From: Erysipelotrichaceae bacterium
GTDB lineage: Bacteria > Bacillota_I > Bacilli_A > Erysipelotrichales > Erysipelotrichaceae
DNA: 40,163 nt
Assembly: GCA_017441765.1 (NCBI GenBank)
Contig: JAFRVK010000037.1
Coordinates: 1 to 40,163, forward strand
Reading direction: 5' to 3'
Shown here in pieces: positions 37,850-40,163 of this stretch. Made by a program: the position numbers and the translations under genes. Each line of letters begins with the position of its first letter. The first letter of the stretch is position 1. The notes beneath the pieces were generated by a model. That model did not search any database. It was given only the letters and a program-made list of their open reading frames with translations, and was not told where the DNA came from.

Positions 37850-37888
37850 ATTATAACATGTTTCATCCCCGTTCAATTAGGCTATAAT
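37850..37888. promoter_or_regulatory. Divergent -10 boxes for the YitT-family gene and mscL
   Basis: Minus-strand TATAAT at 37855-37850 and plus-strand TATAAT at 37883-37888. Both genes have good ribosome-binding sites downstream. The -35 boxes are weak and would overlap. Confidence 0.5.
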
Positions 37889-37911
37889 AGACTTGTCAAG
37901 GGGGATCTAAC

Positions 37912-38310
37912 ATGAAGAAATTTATTGAAGAATTCAAAGAGTTTGCGGTAGGCGGCAATCTGCTGGATATGGCTGTCGGTGTCATCGTCGGTGGTGCGTT
38001 CTCGAACATCATCAACTCGCTGGTCACGGACATCTTTACACCGATCATCGGCATGCTGCTGGGCTCGCAGACTGATTTCTCGAACCTGAAACTGGGACAG
38101 ATCATGATCGGTAATTTCATCAATGCGGTCATTTCGTTCCTGATCACGGCTTTCTGTCTGTTCACTGTCGTCAAAGCCATCAATAAGGCGAAGGAAAAAC
38201 TGGTGAAAGCGGAAGAAGAAGCTCCTGCGGAGGAACCGGAACCAAGCGATGAAGTCAAACTGCTGACCACGATCGCCGAGGAACTGAAGAAACTCAACAA
38301 GAAGAAATAA
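37912..38310 (+). CDS. mscL: Large-conductance mechanosensitive channel MscL
   Basis: 132 residues. It opens under high membrane tension on osmotic downshock. Visible are the amphipathic N-terminal helix (FIEEFKEFAVGGN), the Gly- and Ala-rich pore helix TM1 (MAVGVIVGGAFSNIINSLV), a short periplasmic loop, TM2 (FINAVISFLITAFCLFTVVK) and a charged C-terminal bundle. The usual Arg before GN (xRGN) is Gly here. GGGGGAT precedes the ATG. It ends at a strong terminator. Confidence 0.95.
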   Translation: MKKFIEEFKEFAVGGNLLDMAVGVIVGGAFSNIINSLVTDIFTPIIGMLLGSQTDFSNLKLGQIMIGNFINAVISFLITAFCLFTVVKAINKAKEKLVKAEEEAPAEEPEPSDEVKLLTTIAEELKKLNKKK

Positions 38311-38318
38311 GAAACGCA

Positions 38319-38341
38319 AGCGGACCACGGTCCGCTTTTTC
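38319..38341 (+). terminator. Terminator after mscL
   Basis: Arms AGCGGACC (38319-38326) and GGTCCGCT (38329-38336), followed by five T. It marks the boundary before the IS element. Confidence 0.85.
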
Positions 38342-38365
38342 ATTTATATTAACTTAGCCAGAGAA

Positions 38366-38388
38366 CCCATTGATCTTCGGTCAATGGG
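38366..38388. repeat. Subterminal hairpin of the IS element, left end
   Basis: Arms CCCATTGA (38366-38373) and TCAATGGG (38381-38388), loop TCTTCGG. It lies ten bases outside the tnpA stop codon, the place of the imperfect palindromes bound by Y1 transposases. The exact cleavage tetranucleotide cannot be assigned. Confidence 0.65.
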
Positions 38389-38398
38389 ATGAATGCCG

Positions 38399-38803
38399 TC
38401 AGCCCTGGTTTTCTATATATCTGCGAACAGTTTCTGGATCAGCTTCGCCAATTAAACATACAGAATACCCATCTGAGCAAAATGCGTGTTCTTTCCAGAA
38501 ATGATGTGATAAATAATCGAAATATGATCTCCATAATTCAATGGTTGAGGTCTGTTTTAATTCTCTGACGATCGAAGAAACAGCTAGGCTAGGCGGACAA
38601 GAAATAAGTAAATGAATATGGTCTTTGTCTGTCTCCATAATATCTATATCGAAATCGCTGCGGGAAGATATTGTATTAAAGACGTTTTAAACTTTCCAAT
38701 CGATTTCTGCATTGCCTGGTAATTGTTTTCGGTATTTACATACGAATATCAGATGTGCTTTAAGACAGTATCTGTGCCTGTTTTTAGAAAAGTAATCGTT
38801 CAT
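38399..38803 (-). pseudogene. tnpA: IS200-type Y1 transposase TnpA, interrupted by a stop codon
   Basis: From the ATG at 38803 the frame runs 135 codons to 38399 with a single in-frame TAA at codon 39 (38689-38687). Upstream reads MNDYFSKNRHRYCLKAHLIFVCKYRKQL, the usual start of the family; downstream in the same frame are the HUH motif DHIHLLI and the catalytic Tyr in RRYIENQ. So one base change would restore the protein. The remaining 79-residue piece from 38638 keeps HUH and Tyr but lacks the N-terminal strand. The element is probably no longer self-mobile, unless supplied in trans. Confidence 0.85.
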
Positions 38804-38866
38804 ATATCTTTACCAAAGAACACAATATATCAGTAAAATTATTGTATAGTATATTTAGAGGTAATA

Positions 38867-40111
38867 ATGTATCTAACCATTAGACAGCAGGTCAAGCTGA
38901 AAAAACATGAATATGATACCCTTCTTGAATTATGCAGATATGCCAAGAATCTTTTCAATGAAGGTGTGTATAACTGCAGGCAATACTATTTCAACGAGGG
39001 AGAGTATCTCAATTATGAAAAGAACTACCATCTTCTGAAAGGTTCTGAAAACTATAGGATGCTTAACAGCAATGTGGCTCAACAGATCTTAAAAGAAGTA
39101 GACGGCTGCTTTCAGGCGTTTTTTGGTTTACTTAAACTGGCAAAAAAAGGAAGATATTCTTATAGAGATATAAGGTTGCCTCAATATTTAAGAAAGGAGG
39201 GTTATTTTACATTAGTAATAGGATTTGTAAGACTGAACGAAAATAAGCTTCTTGTGCCATTCTCAAATACCTTCAGAAAGACACACAGAAAGATTGAGAT
39301 CACGATACCTCCGATACTTTCTGATAAGCAGGTAAAGGAGATAAGGATCATTCCTAAATCTGATGGACGGTTCTTTGAGATCCAATATGCCTATGAAGCA
39401 GGTATGGATATCAGAGAAGAGTTAGACCTTAACAAAGCATTATCCATCGATGTGGGAATAAACAACCTTGCAACATGTGTGACAAATAATGGCGAATCAT
39501 TCATCCTGGATGGAAGAAGGCTTAAATCCGTCAACCAGTGGTACAACAAGAACAATGCACGATTACAATCCATAAAGGATAAGCAACATATTACTAAGAC
39601 AAAGCAGCAGGCTTCTCTGGAAAGAAACAGAAACAATCAGATCAATGATTACATAAGCAAGTGTGCAAGGTATATCATCAATTACTGCTTGGAAAACAAT
39701 ATTGGAAATATCGTAATAGGTTACAATCCCACCTTACAGAAAGAAAGCGATATAGGGAAAAGAAACAACCAGAACTTTGTGAGTATACCTTTTGGAAAAT
39801 TGAAGGACAAACTTGCCTGTCTTTGTGAGTATTACGGTATCAAGCTGATCAAGCAGGAAGAGTCATATACGTCTCAAGCATCGTTCTTTGACTATGATGA
39901 TATCCCTGTATATAACAACGATAATCCGAAAGAATACATATTCTCCGGTATGAGAATAAAAAGAGGCCTGTATAAGGCTTCAGATGGATCATTACTCAAC
40001 GCGGACATCAACGGTGCATTGAACATATTAAGAAAAAGTAGCGTTGTGAGCTTAGAAGCTCTATACGGTAGAGGCGCAGTGGACACGCCGTTAAGAATAA
40101 GGATAGCTTGA
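38867..40111 (+). CDS. tnpB: TnpB, RNA-guided nuclease of the IS605 family
   Basis: 414 residues, near the usual 370-420, with AGAGGT before the ATG. The N-terminal half is the recognition and wedge region. The RuvC nuclease shows Asp195 in SIDVGINNLATC and Asp380 in NADINGALN. The canonical second acidic residue, usually Glu after IVVE, is absent (NIVIGYNPTLQ); a likely substitute is Glu331 or Glu332 in EESYTSQASF. The CxxC-x-CxxC zinc finger between RuvC-II and III is missing. This matches a TnpB subgroup with the IGYN, NNQNFVSIP and EESYTS motifs. TnpB uses an RNA from the element's right end to cut and retain donor sites. The gene appears intact although tnpA is not. Confidence 0.9.
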   Translation: MYLTIRQQVKLKKHEYDTLLELCRYAKNLFNEGVYNCRQYYFNEGEYLNYEKNYHLLKGSENYRMLNSNVAQQILKEVDGCFQAFFGLLKLAKKGRYSYRDIRLPQYLRKEGYFTLVIGFVRLNENKLLVPFSNTFRKTHRKIEITIPPILSDKQVKEIRIIPKSDGRFFEIQYAYEAGMDIREELDLNKALSIDVGINNLATCVTNNGESFILDGRRLKSVNQWYNKNNARLQSIKDKQHITKTKQQASLERNRNNQINDYISKCARYIINYCLENNIGNIVIGYNPTLQKESDIGKRNNQNFVSIPFGKLKDKLACLCEYYGIKLIKQEESYTSQASFFDYDDIPVYNNDNPKEYIFSGMRIKRGLYKASDGSLLNADINGALNILRKSSVVSLEALYGRGAVDTPLRIRIA

Positions 40112-40163
40112 CTGTATTTTGGCAGTTAAGTGGATAAAACTTAAATATCAGACTTCTTAAGAA
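39990..40163 (+). ncRNA. Possible TnpB guide-RNA (omega RNA) region
   Basis: In this family the guide RNA overlaps the 3' end of tnpB and runs to the right end of the element. Here the tnpB end carries a perfect GAGCTT/AAGCTC hairpin and a GGCG/CGCC hairpin, followed by a short AT-rich tail. Its placement rests on family knowledge; the exact ends and the guide segment cannot be assigned, since the right end may lie outside the window. Confidence 0.3.

Larger units (their letters stand above)
38350..40163. mobile_element. IS200/IS605-type element (right end beyond or at window edge)
   Basis: A divergent tnpA-tnpB pair with a subterminal hairpin on the tnpA side. The sequence is visibly more AT-rich than its flanks, as expected of recent acquisition. 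The left end is placed after the mscL terminator; the right end is not identifiable and may lie outside. IS200/IS605 elements move as single-stranded circles and leave no target duplication. Boundaries are approximate. Confidence 0.8.

Noticed and set aside
40126..40138. DnaA-box-like TTATCCACT on the minus strand near the right edge
   Set aside because: Single, imperfect and inside or next to the IS element, without a cluster of boxes or an AT-rich unwinding region.

Overview
The window looks like a chromosomal segment of a low-to-moderate GC Firmicute, most likely an Erysipelotrichia relative (inference). The support is the near-origin rsmG-noc-parA-parB block, lipoprotein signals with Gram-positive lipoboxes, CWB2 cell-wall anchors, a YolD/Y-family polymerase pair, LicR-type PTS control and a perfect cre (CcpA) operator. 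Most genes lie on the minus strand.

Layout. 1-3213: CRISPR-free transporter operon (lipoprotein substrate-binding protein, then a two-domain permease cut by the left edge) behind a promoter overlapped by a cre site. 3214-3750: gene-free but strongly structured DNA with short minus-strand ORFs and interleaved inverted repeats. 3784-10169: a tightly packed minus-strand run, thyA-folA-tcdA-rsmG-noc-parA-parB-telA, covering thymidylate synthesis, tRNA and rRNA modification, and chromosome segregation. 10262-14022: two plus-strand genes, an orphan lipoprotein and an M16C metallopeptidase. 14037-16236: mnmG with a small Hpt-like gene upstream. 16328-21604: two tandem secreted papain-like proteases with three CWB2 repeats each, resembling clostridial Cwp84/Cwp13. 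21872-25231: a fused ABC ATPase/FtsX-type permease. 25232-29870: polysaccharide deacetylase, a YgjV-GNAT fusion, a YolD/Y-family polymerase pair, and purine nucleoside phosphorylase. 29946-36758: a beta-glucoside PTS operon (EIIB-EIIC-EIIA and two 6-phospho-beta-glucosidases) with a divergent PRD regulator. 36825-38310: tRNA-Pro, a YitT-family membrane protein and mscL. 38350 to the right edge: an IS200/IS605-type element with a nonsense-broken tnpA and an intact, atypical tnpB.

How the parts work together. The beta-glucoside locus is a complete uptake, phosphorylation and hydrolysis pathway with its own regulator and a clear palindromic operator abutting the PTS promoter. The left transporter is probably subject to carbon catabolite repression. 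The minus-strand housekeeping run links DNA precursor synthesis to segregation genes through overlapping stops and starts. The two proteases probably process or remodel surface proteins.

Points most worth a second look are: the structured region at 3214-3750, whose paired repeats look like a leader-peptide switch; a repeated arrangement in which a -10 box lies 4-10 bases before the ATG with no ribosome-binding site, suggesting leaderless mRNAs; the tandem Cwp84-like proteases; and the zinc-finger-less TnpB with a displaced catalytic glutamate. All calls are from reading sequence; no searches or structure predictions were run.
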